Shown here: in pieces, positions 23,126-35,525 of the stretch
Layout: every line of letters starts with the position of its first letter
Numbering within the stretch: the first letter of the stretch is position 1
Assembly (NCBI GenBank): GCA_036937835.1
Contig: CM072861.1
Span: forward strand, 8,177,501 to 8,241,500
Source of the DNA: Pampus argenteus
Lineage: Eukaryota; Chordata; Actinopteri; Scombriformes; Stromateidae
Length of the DNA stretch: 64,000 nt
Reading direction: 5' to 3'
Notes under the pieces: generated by a model
What the model was told of the DNA's origin: nothing
Seen by the model: only the letters and a program-made list of their open reading frames with translations
The model's database searches: none
Position numbers and translations under genes: made by a program

Positions 23126-23640
23126 AGGTTGTCGTGGTGAAGAAGGAGCTGAGCCGAAAGGCGAAGCTCTCGATTTACCAGTCGATCTACGTTCCTACCC
23201 TCACCTATGGTCACAAGCTTTGGGTAGTGACCGAAAGAATAAGATCGTGAATACAAGCGGCCGAAATGAGCTTCCTTCGCAGGGTGGCTGGGCTCTCTCT
23301 TAGAGATAGGGTGAGAAGCTCGGCCATCCGCGAGGAGCTCAGGGTAGAACCGCTGCTTCTCTGCATCGAGAGGAACCATCTCGTGAGGATGACTCCTGGG
23401 CGTCTCCCTGGTGAGATGTTCCGGGCACGTCCCTCCGGGAGGCGGCCCTGGGGAAGACCCAGGACACGCTGGAGGGACTACGTCTTTCGGCTGGCCTGGG
23501 AACGCCTTGGGGTCCCCCTGGGAGAGTTGGCAGAAGTGGCTGGGGAGAGGGAAGTCTGGGCTTCCCTGCTGAAGCTGCTGCCCCCGCGACCCGACCACGG
23601 ATAAGCGGAAGAAAACGGAACGGAAGGTTGTACTATGAGG
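23126..23640 (+). mobile_element. 3' end of an RTE/Rex3-like LINE, truncated pseudogene
   Basis: The plus strand encodes the C-terminal end of a fish LINE ORF. The first part (23131-23247) contains KKELSRKAKLSIYQSIYVPT and is closed by a TGA after RIRS. The rest (23266-23604) contains SFLRRVAGLSLRDRVRSS, then GRRPWGRPRTRW, LAWERLGVPL and EVAGEREVWASLL, ending at a TAA. These are hallmarks of the RTE/Rex3-type tail found in many fish genomes. The 5' truncation and internal stop make it inactive, and a few residues appear lost around RNHLVRMT. The expected simple-repeat tail is only degenerate (GCGGAAGAAAACGGAACGG). The GC content is far higher than in the surrounding DNA. Confidence 0.9.
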
Positions 23641-24884
23641 CCTGTATTATCAATTTAGTCTCACCTGTTTGTAAAACAAATAAGATCAAATACCCTACAT
23701 TTCACTCTAAAATACCACAATTATTGTAAGATGATACCATTTTGAATCACTTAACAGTTTAGTGATATTGTACAGGAGTACTGTACATGAATGCAGCTTT
23801 AAATACAGCACAGTACACTACTAGCCTTTAGCGTAACCTTCAGTCCTCATTCTTCATCAATAGCTGTTCATTAGTGGACTGTGAAAGAATCACTTTGGGA
23901 GCGTTTTTATGGAACGGCCTAAAAGGAGGTTGGACACTGAAACTTTCACCCCGCAGGAATGTTTTTCCAGAGGAAGAAAAGGTTACGACCAGTTTTGGGC
24001 CTGTGTGTTGCTACTGCTTATTTGGCCAAAACATCTGTAATAGCAAGAAATGTAGGCCACAGCAGCTGGGAAGCTGGCGGGCCAGAGGATACGAGGTATT
24101 ATAAGGACCTTCCAAACCAAAGCCGAGTTGCGACTGATATTGTTGACAAGCATCATTAATGTCCTACTGGTTTTTCCTACGCGAGGATCCAGCATTGAAC
24201 TGTTGTCTGCAATATGGGGCGCAATGATCTTTGACATCTGAATGTGTGAGTACAATTCATAGCACAAGAGTTATTTACAATCAGTTAAATGAAAATGTGC
24301 TTTAGCATCGTGTCAGGGCCAGTATAAATATGACATGGGTGTGCATCCAAGCCTTCGGTCCGGGTTATTGTACTCAGATGGCTGAAAGAACAGCCTGTTG
24401 TTCTCTATAAAAAGAAACATTTGGATTTCCTCAGGCAGCAGATGAGCAAGGGTGTGACTGAAACTTATTTCAATTGTTACATACTAGTCAGATTTGCTGA
24501 AATAGCCTTAACTAGAGTGTATTTTTTTTGTATACCACAAACACACAAATGTGATTCCAGTTTCAACACATCTGAAGAAAACTCACAAAAGAAGAACAAA
24601 TATGAGTTAAAGGATGATGATTCTAGTTTATTGCAACTGATTGCAACCTTTTTTTTCTAAGCTTTGCCCATTGTTTTTCGTCTGTTATGATGACTGCTGA
24701 GACTACAACAACATCTGCTGAGGCAGGAAAACACAGGATTATCCAGATGATCTAATTTAGTGGTTTCAAACCTTTTTTTTTTGTGTATGCCTCTTAAGAT
24801 AAAGCAGCGTTCATTTCTGATCTTGTGTTGAACTGCTCAAAGTTTAATAGATGAGTATGATTTTCCTACATTCTGTCATGGACT
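23641..24884. other. No gene seen
   Basis: Unique AT-rich sequence. Short overlapping frames at 23874-24267 on both strands have no domain. Confidence 0.45.
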
Positions 24885-25365
24885 CGCGGTTTTTGGACTG
24901 CTTGTGTTTTTGTTGTTTTGGTTTCGTCCTGTCGTGGTCTCTTTTGTGGGGTTTTTTGTGTTGTGTAGTGCAGGTTTTTTTTGTGTGTTTTTGCATTTGG
25001 CCTGTTGGTATTTTGGGTTCTTTTGAGTCTTTTTGTGTTTTGGGGTTTTTCGGTTTTGTTTGCACTGTTTTCCCCCCTTCTGTGTTCTGTGCTCCTCCTC
25101 CTACCACCTGCTTTTCCCTCCACACCTGCCCTGTATCATCATCATCATCAGGCCCTACTCCCTGCCTGTGTTTTGCCCTCATCTGTGCCACATTTCCTGA
25201 TTAGTTCAGTTTGTATCTCAGTCCTGTTTTTCTGTTCTGCTTTATTGGCCGGACAGAGTCCAGTCAGTTCTTGGTGCTGCCTGCTCTTTGTGTTTGGGGT
25301 CTACTCTCCACTGTTTGTAACACATTCAATCAAACTTTATTTGTACAGCACCTTTTGTCAGAATT
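24885..25365. repeat. Strand-asymmetric T/G-rich then C/T-rich block with LINE-like tail
   Basis: From 24885 to about 25065 the plus strand is almost purely T and G; from 25065 to 25200 it turns C/T-rich with a short ATC run at 25136-25150. The lack of A removes stop codons on the plus strand, so the overlapping frames of 85-128 codons on both strands are composition artefacts. The block ends with CAATCAAACTTTATTTGTAC and AGCACCTTTTG at 25325-25357. Read on the minus strand, that is the AAAGGTGC..AAATAAA tail style also seen at 55155-55185. It is probably a retroelement or its long terminal repeat. Family unknown. Confidence 0.4.
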
Positions 25366-28300
25366 AACTTGGTAGGTTGTGTTGTGTATTTTTAGTTATT
25401 TTTTTTATAGGAATGTGGCCAAAACTGAGAAAAATAAGGCTCAAGTTGCAATAAATCAGATCTTCTTTGTTGTTGCAGGTAAATGTTAATATCACCTTCA
25501 TTTGAGCTGACTAAACTTTCACCAACTATCAAGGTTCAGTTGTTTTTGTGCTTGTGTCTGCTCCGCTTCAGGCAGTGGCCGGACTAACACCATAACACTG
25601 GCTTTTATTAGGCAGCACTGTCAAAATGTCGGATGTGACTGTGGTTTGCAAGGCATTTTGAAACTGGCCCATAATTGATCGTCAGTTCTGCTTCCCTGCA
25701 ACAAATTCCCCTTGGGTGTTTTGTGTGAAATGTTTTTTTGTTTGGTAGATCACCACAGCGATCTACATCTAAGATAAGATTACAGATGTCTGTCATGCAA
25801 CCATGCAACTTCAGAAGTGATCACACATTAATTTACAACAATCTGATGCCACCCAGATAGAAACCAAAATGATTCAATTGCTGATGGAAGTGTTCCATTT
25901 GTGAATCTGCATAATTTGAGTAATGACACATTGCGGATGAAACAGTTTGAGATTGTAAATTGTGCAAATGGGAACATACATATAAATGTTGTACAACCAC
26001 AATGATAAACTGTTGTAACAAAGAGCGTGCACATTGCTTGCATCGAAAGTCTATCAGTGGCGATGAGTCATGGAAAGGAGAAAGTCTTACATGAATAGAA
26101 ACCAATAGCCTAAAGGAGGTGATCCAATCCCTGATGAATTTGCACAAAACCTCCTTAATGAGCAAATCTGCATAATTTGAACAACGCTACTCTTCCAGAG
26201 AACATATGTGGCAAGAGACGTGGAGCAGAGCAATTTTAAAAATGAGCTGGCATGGAACTCACCCCACAGGTTTCAAATGATTCAGTCGCAGTCATGTGTT
26301 GCTGATCATCTGAATATTTCCACAATACTGTAAAGATCCTACCATGACTCAGACATGCACGCAGCTGTGCAACCAAACACATCAAGGAGAACAGAAGGGG
26401 GGAAAAACGGCAAACATGTACAGAAATGTATCGACTTACGGGATACCCTGCTGAGACACTGCAGCCGCAAAGATATGCAGTCAGGCCCCCTTCTAATGGA
26501 AATACTAAATGTCACGAGTGTGTGGTCAGTGCACAGATGATTAGCACTGATGCAGCAGTCAGGAAAGATGCCTGCTAATGCATCACACAATCATGGATGC
26601 GATTTGCTGAGCATTTCCAAATCTGAAAAACACGTTTTCCTGGAACACATACAGCACCAACAAAGACTTTAGTCAAGAGTTCGACTCACGCTTTCAAACA
26701 GACATCATGATGGTAATTTTGTCTCCCTTGCTCTCACTTGCAGGGAAATAATTATGAAACCAAGACTGTTTCTGTTTAGGCTCAATTTGGGGAAAACAAA
26801 AAAAAAGTGAAGCAGCGGAGGCTCCACATCATCTGCAAACTCGGAGCACTTTCCGTTGTCCTCCCCACCTCCTGTTGTTACTTTACAAAAGCATAATGAA
26901 ACCCATCCTGCTGTACTGTTTCCCCCGTGTTTCTTTACATGTTAACAAAAACAAACTACAAACCACTCTCTCTACCCAATCTCTCAGACATGAACAACCG
27001 TATAGATCCAGACTACTAAAAGCACTTGGGTAAACTCAGGGAATGATCATGGTTTTTAAATATTGAAGTCAACAGTGACTAAGAGGACAAGACTGGATGC
27101 GTTTACTTTTTTTAAACATATAAACAAAACCATAAACCTTCGCTAATCATAACCAATGTGTTTTGTTGCCTAAACCTAACCACACATGAGACTCCAGACG
27201 CAGCTAGTATGTTTCTCATCAAATTAGCAGCAAACTATAAAACCTACTGAGCTAAATGAGATACTGTATATCAAGGCATATCTCACCTCCTGATCAATTT
27301 AGTTAAAAAATATGTATTGTTCACAAACATCTCCAATAAATATGTCACTTGCTGTGTGATGTTGCATTTTTTTGATATCCTCAGGGCTGTGCGCGTGTGC
27401 GTGTTGGAAGGAAAGTAAAAATATTTTCACTCATGGGGCAGAACAAAATGTTTGGCAACCACTGATTATAATTATATAAGTTAAACCAGACTTTGTCACA
27501 AATTACAAACACAAGGTGAAAATCATGGAGTAAGTGGTTAAACAATCCAGGAAATTTTTTTATTTTATTTTATTTTTTAAACGATAAAGCTGATCTGCCC
27601 TCGCACGTACTACTGTATATGCAAGGCAGGGGTCTGAAATGCCATCCTGATCAGGCAAAGTATACAGTAACTCTGTACATTCAGGAATTACACTGGACTC
27701 TTTAGAGTCTTTGAGAGCCTACATCCCTCTCTCTTAATTTAAAATTCATTTTCGAAGTGTTTCTTATGCTCGGCCACTGCGATTGATAGCAGCTGTCTAG
27801 CAATTCGTACCATATGTGAGGATTTTTGTGTAAATATTGTACCACGGGAAGCCTGCTTTACATTTCAATTACTACATTTATACAGTCAGCAAACATGATA
27901 TGCAGGAAAAATGGCAGAAATCCGACTCTGCCCGCCATGAGCGCAATTTATCAGGAATATATTGTGAGATGTTACAGCGTTAGGGGTCACCACATTGCTC
28001 TGGTACACTTTCTTTCTTGGCTATCATTCTGCTTCTTGTGAGTCCCTATTCAGTCACAGAAGATTATTTTTAAAGTTAGATCTTGTCAATTTGCAATGCT
28101 GCGTGACACAGAAATAATTATTGTTTGCAGGAGCAAGAATAAATATTTCAGTAAATGTAAAAATGTTCTGTTTAAAACTTTTGTCATGGCTGACAAGAAT
28201 AAAGAGTTCCAAAGTCTGATGGCAATCAGACTTTGGAACTGAGTACAGTCTAAGTACTTTATTTTTCATTTACCACGATTCATTATACGCTCCATGTCCA

Positions 28301-31300
28301 TGTGAAACACACTGTACTTGACTGCAGTGTGTACTGAAACAAAAAACATTAACTCATGCCCAGTGAATTACCTTTTGGCACCTTAGGCGAGGTATTAGAA
28401 GCCAGACCTTTCAGAAACACAAGAAGACCATCAGGAGGGCTTTTTTGGCATTTGAAGCTAATTTCTTGGCGGGTATTAGGGGGGGGGGTTACAAATGTTA
28501 TACAAGATAAATGTACGGCAAGTGTTGTGATTCTCTTAGTTTTGGCTGTTCTTTGCCCTTGCTGCCATTTTTAAAAGATGTTTCGGTGTAGCTTGGCCTT
28601 TGGTATGAGGGATTGCGGGACTCTGGCGTGAACCAGGGCGGTAAGACATCAGTGACATCATCCTGCACCAAAGAGAGTTACAGACTGTAAACCCTACAAA
28701 AACAGAAAACCTGCTAAATGAATGCTTACTGTAAGGAAATAAATGATGTCACGACACCCAGACGTTGAGTCAAGTTCTACATGACCAGGGATGGGCATTA
28801 TGGATATAATTACTATGGCTGTATGTACACTTTTATACTGCAATATACGTTTTGAAATTTTATATTTTCATTCACTCATTGGTGCAGTGCACATCAATAT
28901 CAAATAATTGCTGTGAATGTGCCAGAATCAGTAATAAGGCTGTTTTCCATCTGTAGTCCCTGAACAGATGTTACAGTCACCCTAAAAAAAAATAAATTAC
29001 AAGATTTAAAAATTACAAAGTTGTTATTGAGATGATTTATAAGCACGAAAAGCAATAATGAAAAGAGAATATTAATGTTAAATATACAAAAAATGGAAGA
29101 CATATTAGATTGTCAGATGTAATTTAAAACATGTGACACCGAAATACACAATGGAGAAACGAAATGAGGAATATTAATGCTAATCGAAATATGGACTGAA
29201 TAAAACAGCACTGTGTAGACACTAATTTAAAAAATGTTGTACAGAGATAAAAAGCACATACATACAGTACATCAATCATCTTGTACGATAAAAGCGTTGC
29301 TTTCCATACATCACAACAAGCTTTGATTGGTAAACATCCAAGATGTAGTCTCCATGTCTCTCGGCCAAGTTATTAATTTATGACACGGTGACCTTCTAAA
29401 ATGATGATCCTGGTATAATACAACCAGGAATTTTAAATGAGTAGTTATCCAGGTAGATGTACGTGCTTATCTGTTTCTATCTCTGACATCTGTTGGAGTT
29501 TTCAAATTCTTCTCTTCTCAACCGCATCCACAACAAATCAGACTTTTGAACGAATAAATTAAAAGATGACACAGGATGAGCAGACACACGAACATGAATC
29601 ACTTTGAGTGTTGATAATGTCCGAGCTAGCCCCACTTATGCGTTTTTTTTTTGTTTTTTTGTTTTAAACCATGAAATTTACGATCATATGATATGCTGCG
29701 ATATCCAGCATGTTATTTGAATCATATCAAAATATTATTTCCAAATGGAATTCATGTGAATCGCACGCCAAAAACTAAATCCAAAAAGAAAATAACATGA
29801 TCTGGATACATGTGTTGCTTCACGAGGATTACTTTTAAATTGGAGTAAAAGCATTGCCTGACTGATGACAACCTGTTTACAACGTGGGAGCACATGTTCA
29901 ATAGATCACTGATGCCTTCCTGAGTTACACACGTGTGCTTGAGTTGTAGTTACGTCGTCCTAATACAGTCAATATTCAAAGTGTGACATCTTCACGTAAG
30001 AAAGTAAGAATGGTATAGCGAGGTTTTAAATCTATCTGTCCGGTTACAGTTAAAAGTCTAATATTTCAGTATTGAAAGTAATTGTTTGACTGTTCTCATG
30101 TTTTTGTCAAAATACAGTAGGATGTTTTCCCCCTTTAAGTCCGCCCAGAGCAGTGAAGGGAATCTATGCGCACTGCAGCGAAACTCCAACATAAACTCCA
30201 CAGTTCATATCACTTATCAGCTCGTTGGTAGGAGCATGTTTCTCCACGGGGTTTACCACTTCTCTGCGCAGGGCAGACAAGGCTTCCTTGTTGAGTCGGC
30301 CGTGCCTGTCAAAATGACTGAAAGCTTTATGAACGCAATCATAATATTTTCACGTTGCTTTGCACAAGGACCATTTTGGCCTCTTTCAACCTGTGTGGCA
30401 TGAGTGGGTTTTTCATGGGAGTGAAGCTGCCGGTTGGTATGGGTGAAGCCCTCTGGTTCCCAGTGGAGGAGTCATCTCCATGGGTCACAGTAAGGTTTCT
30501 CTTCTGACCCGCAGGCTTTCCGGGACCGATGTCAATCGAGGGGATAAACACAGAACGTTTGTCCAGCCAAAGGACGTCAAAGCAAGGCTGACGGTTTCTT
30601 AAAAGCAATAAATCGCTGCAGCAGAAACGAAGCAGCAATTCCATTATGAATATGTCCACATGCCTGCTTTACTTGCCCATGTTAAATGATTTGTTGTAAT
30701 GGGATAAACATGACTGGAAGCCGCTTTCACACAAGGCTTGATTCAGAAACAGTCTGTTGTTGTGAACCTCTCGGCAAAGGTTAGTCTGTCTGGCTCAAGG
30801 CCTTGGCTGATGCACCTGCAACTTTATGACTGACAGACGGTCACTGTTTTAAAAGTATATTGCTTTGCTTCCAGAGAGTAAGTATCAACATTCTGCAGGG
30901 GGAAAAAAAAAAAAAAATTATACATCTTTCAAATGTGATTGATAAGCTGTACAACCTTGTGTTTGCTTTTGTTTCCCATAAAACCTATTCTACTGTATTA
31001 CCACGTTCAAAAATAAAAACACCTGTTGAACATGAGCAACTTCTTTCTTTTCCTGCACTCATAACAACATTTATCACTGATGTCATCATTTTTTTAAAAA
31101 AGGGCCCCTACCTCCAATTTTGGAGGTGTGTTTTTTTTTTTTTTCTGTTCCTCTCTTGAATATAAAACATCCATGGCTGATTAAGTGTTATGTTTTGAAG
31201 TGGATATGTTTCATGATGCCTAGGCCAGACCACCTCTGTATGATTTCAAAAACGTTTTTGGCAATGAATGTGAGAACAGGCGGCCTTTTTTTTTTTTCTT

Positions 31301-32700
31301 CATCCCTAAAGCCATAAACTGTTTGAAGCTGCATGATTTTCTCCTGTCAACAGTGAGATGTTATTTTACCTTGTAGAACCTTTTGTAGTTTTAACAGCAG
31401 CTCCTCCATTATCCTCCCTGTCTGGGATGGGTTTGAGAAGAACTTAACCACTATCCTAAAGGTCAGAGACCAGATGGTGATGTGACTGAAGGACAGCGAA
31501 TCTTTAAAAACAACCCAATCCTTATTATACCTGACAGGCCAGGACTAGCTTTGTCCTCTCTCCTCTGTTTTAATAAAGCTTGAAGCGTGTGTGATGAACA
31601 CATTCCTTTTTTTTAGAGATTTATGGTGGCGGTGCTTTTAAAAAAAACAAAACAAAGGCCATTTTGTATATTAGAAAATAGAAACATGTTGGCAATTTCT
31701 TTGTAATGTTTATTGAGACTGGAGAAAAGTAGTGAGTCTTGTAAAAAAAAAGCTAGGATTTCATTTGTTGATGTGGGGTTGATCTTGATGCTGCTTCTTT
31801 ATCAGCAGTTAACAGCTGTTTACAACCTTATAATCGAGTGAGCAGCTTGCAGGATCTCGGTAACGATTCATGTTCCTAAAGGCTTTTTTATTCGTCCTGC
31901 TGATACCGATGGTGACTGGTGGGGAAAAAGCAAATGGATTTAATAACAAACGTCACGCATGTATTAACCACAGATACGAAGAAAAGCAACTGGTTTATCT
32001 GGGGTTTTTTTTTTACAGTGCAGCCAAACACATCTGTGCTGTTTTTAATAAAGAGGACAGTCACTAATTGGTCTTTTTTCCATCATGTCATGAACAAAAG
32101 CAGTTTGTTCCACACAACAGCGTGACACAATATTAGGAGTCATTGTTTTTTAAAAGTTGAAGGTGCGCTTCTTAACTCAAAAGCTCGTGTTGTGTTGTTG
32201 ACGCATCAGATGTATAACCTCAGTGACAAATACACACAGTTTTCTTGTGAAGAAAACCCAGCTGAACATGTTTAATGTGAAGCAACAGCAGCAGGAAATG
32301 CTTTTAATACAGCTCTGATGCAGCTGTAGAGAGCCTTTGGTATCAAAAGTACAGAAACACATTGTTTCTTGATTTTTGTTTCCAAGCAAACAGTGACTAC
32401 TATACTTGTATGCAAGACGATGTTATATAGACATAGTAATAATAGTAAATGGTTTAGGTTACTCATGCTCTGACTGACCCTTCTGTTTCAAACATTTTCT
32501 CCATCCATTCTGTTCTCACTCCCGTTTGTGCGCTTACATTTCTCACAAGTGCAACCTTGAAACACACTTATGGCCTTTAAACACTGGCACAGGATATTGT
32601 CAAAAGAAGGGGGAACAATGCGTTGCATCCAAGAGGTTCAGATAAGATTTTTTTTGGAGGCTGTGACTCGCTCTCATGAGAAAAACTTGTAAAACACTTC
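25366..32700. other. No gene seen; unique sequence with a hairpin
   Basis: No exon or RNA gene is supported. The region has a hairpin at 28205-28240 (listed separately), a run of ten G at 28479-28488, and T-rich tracts near 29641-29663. A 16-base direct repeat (AATCTGCATAATTTGA) occurs at 25904 and 26165. Confidence 0.45.
28205..28240. repeat. Perfect 16-bp stem, 4-base loop hairpin
   Basis: AGTTCCAAAGTCTGAT (28205-28220) and its exact reverse complement (28225-28240) flank the loop GGCA. Transcribed from either strand it would form a stable stem-loop, but it is shorter than a typical microRNA precursor. Confidence 0.95.
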
Positions 32701-32767
32701 AGCCCATTCCAGCATCCTAGAGGAGCTTACTCAGCTTATAGAGACAAAAGCCCACTCTGCTCCAATT

Positions 32768-32992
32768 TGTCGTAACCCAATCGCCCAACGAGAGGGGAAT
32801 ATTTTCGCAGTCTTGCTATCACAGTTGACATTGGCCCCGATCAAAACCAATTGCACCGTGTTACGAGGCTTAAACAGAGGAAGTGTCTCTATTGAAACTT
32901 GACGTAGAAAACAGGAGCGCCGCTCAGCCGCGAGTGGGCGGCTGTGTTTTTTTTCTCAAGGTGTCGCTGGATCTTCTCAAAGCGCTTCCATC
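32768..32992. other. CpG-rich block in AT-rich DNA
   Basis: About fifteen CpG dinucleotides fall in 225 bases, far denser than in the flanks, with GAGCGCCGCTCAGCCGCGAG at 32915-32934. A TATATATG box lies downstream at about 33006-33013. It may be an unmethylated regulatory element or promoter. No convincing first exon follows. Confidence 0.3.
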
Positions 32993-35160
32993 TTTCTGGT
33001 TTGGTTATATATGCAATGGATTGATTTAGCATGTGCTGCTGCTCTGTGATTACAAACACAGTTGCAGAGTCTTGCTTTGAGCTGATGGTGAGAATATTTT
33101 AAAACGTTTTTTTTTTTTTCTTCCAATACTGCCTTTTCTTTCCTTATTAATCAGTTGGAAGTACTTGATGACAAGCGGTTGGGTTTTTACACACTGTCTG
33201 ATGTCTTAAAACAATGCTATCTTATTACAAATGTATTCCTCAAAAACCATTTTCCCAAAGAAAATAAATTTGGAATCCAAATAAAGCGTCCTAAAGCTAC
33301 AAAAATCACATGCTGTTGCTTTACAATTGTTTCACTGTGTTTTTTTTTTAATAAGCTGGGCCTCAAACAATAAACTTGTTTCCATCACTTTTCCTTCTTA
33401 ATTTGAATTTTTAAGTACAAGTACAGAAAAATACTTTTTTTCTCTTTGTCTGTTTTTTCCCTTTTCGTTTATTTCCTTACATTCTGTGGTACAGAAACAA
33501 GACCACTGGGAGAGAAATGTAATCACACACACCTTGCTGAAAGTCAGAACTGTATATAACAACTTACAATCCCAGCATGTTTTTTTTTTTTTTGTTGATT
33601 TATATACCATGTGCACATCCTAGTTCCTGAGACGGCTTTGCATAATATAGTATTTGACATCCGGATGTGATATGAGGAAAAGGAAATGGGATAAAAAATC
33701 CATTTCAGGATTCTGAACTTGGAAAGACCTAATTCTTTTTTTTTTCATCTCCAAATTGCCAGGTGTAAATCCATATTGGCTTTGGTCCTGACAGGATATA
33801 GGGGGAGGGAGGGTGGCAAAATCTGCACAGCTCAAAGTCAGCTCCATTGAGTGGGAGTCCTGAAGTGACTTTTGATATGAAGAGTGTCAGTTATATCTCC
33901 CCACTGCAGATGGATGAGGTCTGCTTTGATAGATGGGACTGCACCAAGCACCTGGAATACTTTTCCAAAAACTAGGGAGAAAAAAGCTCAGGAGTTGAGT
34001 ACTTCACGCATTAAAGTCAAAAGTTTTTACTTCTGGCTTATGTTTTAATGTCCACCTGGATTTAATGCACAAAGCAGTGAAACTTTTTTTTTTTTTTTCT
34101 TGCTCGTTTTAGATGGTTTAAATATGGAAAAGTGAGAAGTGCAAATCGTGCACTTCAACAGGCACAGTTAGAATCTTGATTCATTGCGTCTCAGCTCTCC
34201 TCAATCTTACACCGAACAATCCTACACACCCTTTTTTGAAATAAAGCATAAATATCATGAAATATATTTGAATGTGGTTACTTCTGAAATGCAGAGAATT
34301 GCGAACACGATGTTGAGCAAACTGTGTGATGATGCCACTGTTTCTAAATAATAGAAAGATGCTTTTTTTTGCATTTCTTTACTTTACAATCTTCTGACAG
34401 AAAATAGTGATATACTGTATATGTGATAAGGTAATCATATAATAATACAGGCCTGACTGCTTTATCATTCTTACTTGGGCTACAACTAAACATAATGCCC
34501 ATTATTAATTAAGCCAAAATAAATAAATACATAAATAAAATAACTGGGCTGCTCCCCAGAATCAGTAAAAAAAAAAAGCTGTTTTGTCTCTTTTTTTATT
34601 AATTAGATTGAGATATTAGATATTAAACAGATTGTTCGTAAAATGAAACAATAATGAAAAATTACATGAATTAACTTTACTTGATAAATGGATATGACTT
34701 GGAATAATAGAAAAAAGCTGCAGCAAAGTTTTGTAGTAGTTTTGTGGTGGTAATTCCATAGCCATAAAAACAATAATAAAAAATAAAAAAATCTAAGAAA
34801 ACAAAAACATCCCTTTTGAATAATAAATTAATAAAAATCAAACTATTTTCTGTGGGGGGGGGCCTTAAAAATATTTTAACCACATTTTTCCAAAATGAGG
34901 CATGTTTGTCCCCATAGATCTCCCAGTATCCACTGATTTTGGGAATGTGTGATGGTATCACAACCAAGCACTTTCAGATGGTAGTTGCTGGAATTGCTTC
35001 CAAATGGGCGTGGAGTTTCCAGACTTTATCCCCTTTTCCATACTTGTTTGACTTTTTCCTCCCCTCTTTTCCTAAAGAACGGAAAACCAATCAGTGATTG
35101 TAAAGCCAGTTGAGGACATTTGATAACAGGAGTTCCTCTCTTTCTAGTTGCTTTTTCATC
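32993..35160. other. No gene seen; several T-tracts
   Basis: AT-rich sequence with T runs at 33107-33119 and 33580-33592. No exon is supported. Confidence 0.45.
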
Positions 35161-35525
35161 ATCCTGAGGTCTGCACCTCTCTGCGTATAACTGAGAATTC
35201 GAGGCCGGGCTTGAAAGCCGAGCAGGAGTCTTGCAACAATATCAAACAGCCGCGGAGCTGCTGAGCTTTTTGTTCCCAGCTCGGGTGTGACCGTGTTGGC
35301 TTGCTCTCCAATCAGTGCTCTACCAGAATGGAACCTTTTCATTGATAGCCAATGCCTCGTGAGGCGAGCGCAGGGGTTCTGGCATATGGGTGACATCATC
35401 AAAGCTATGTGTGCATTTTTGTTCGGTTCTGAAAATAAATTTCACCACACAGGCTCATTATTTCACAGCCGAACAGCGGAGCTCCTGGTTGTTTTGCTAA
35501 GGGTGGTTCTCGGGATCGCCTGCCA
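35161..35525. other. CpG-enriched block with frames on both strands
   Basis: About sixteen CpG dinucleotides occur in 365 bases. A minus-strand frame of 103 codons (35091-35402) and a plus-strand frame of 128 codons (35287-35673) overlap here. Neither shows a known domain, and at most one could be coding. A regulatory element or an unrecognised exon is possible. Confidence 0.25.

Noticed and set aside
23023..23598. 191-codon minus-strand frame, the longest in the window
   Set aside because: It is the antisense of the GC-rich RTE-like LINE end; the plus strand carries the recognisable protein.
24844..25367. Four overlapping frames of 85-128 codons on both strands
   Set aside because: They result from the lack of A (and hence stop codons) in a T/G- and C/T-rich block, not from coding constraint.
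30211..30245. tRNA A-box-like stretch (CAGCTCGTTGGTAGGAGCATG)
   Set aside because: No B box follows at the right distance and no cloverleaf can be drawn; not a tRNA gene, and too little for a SINE call.
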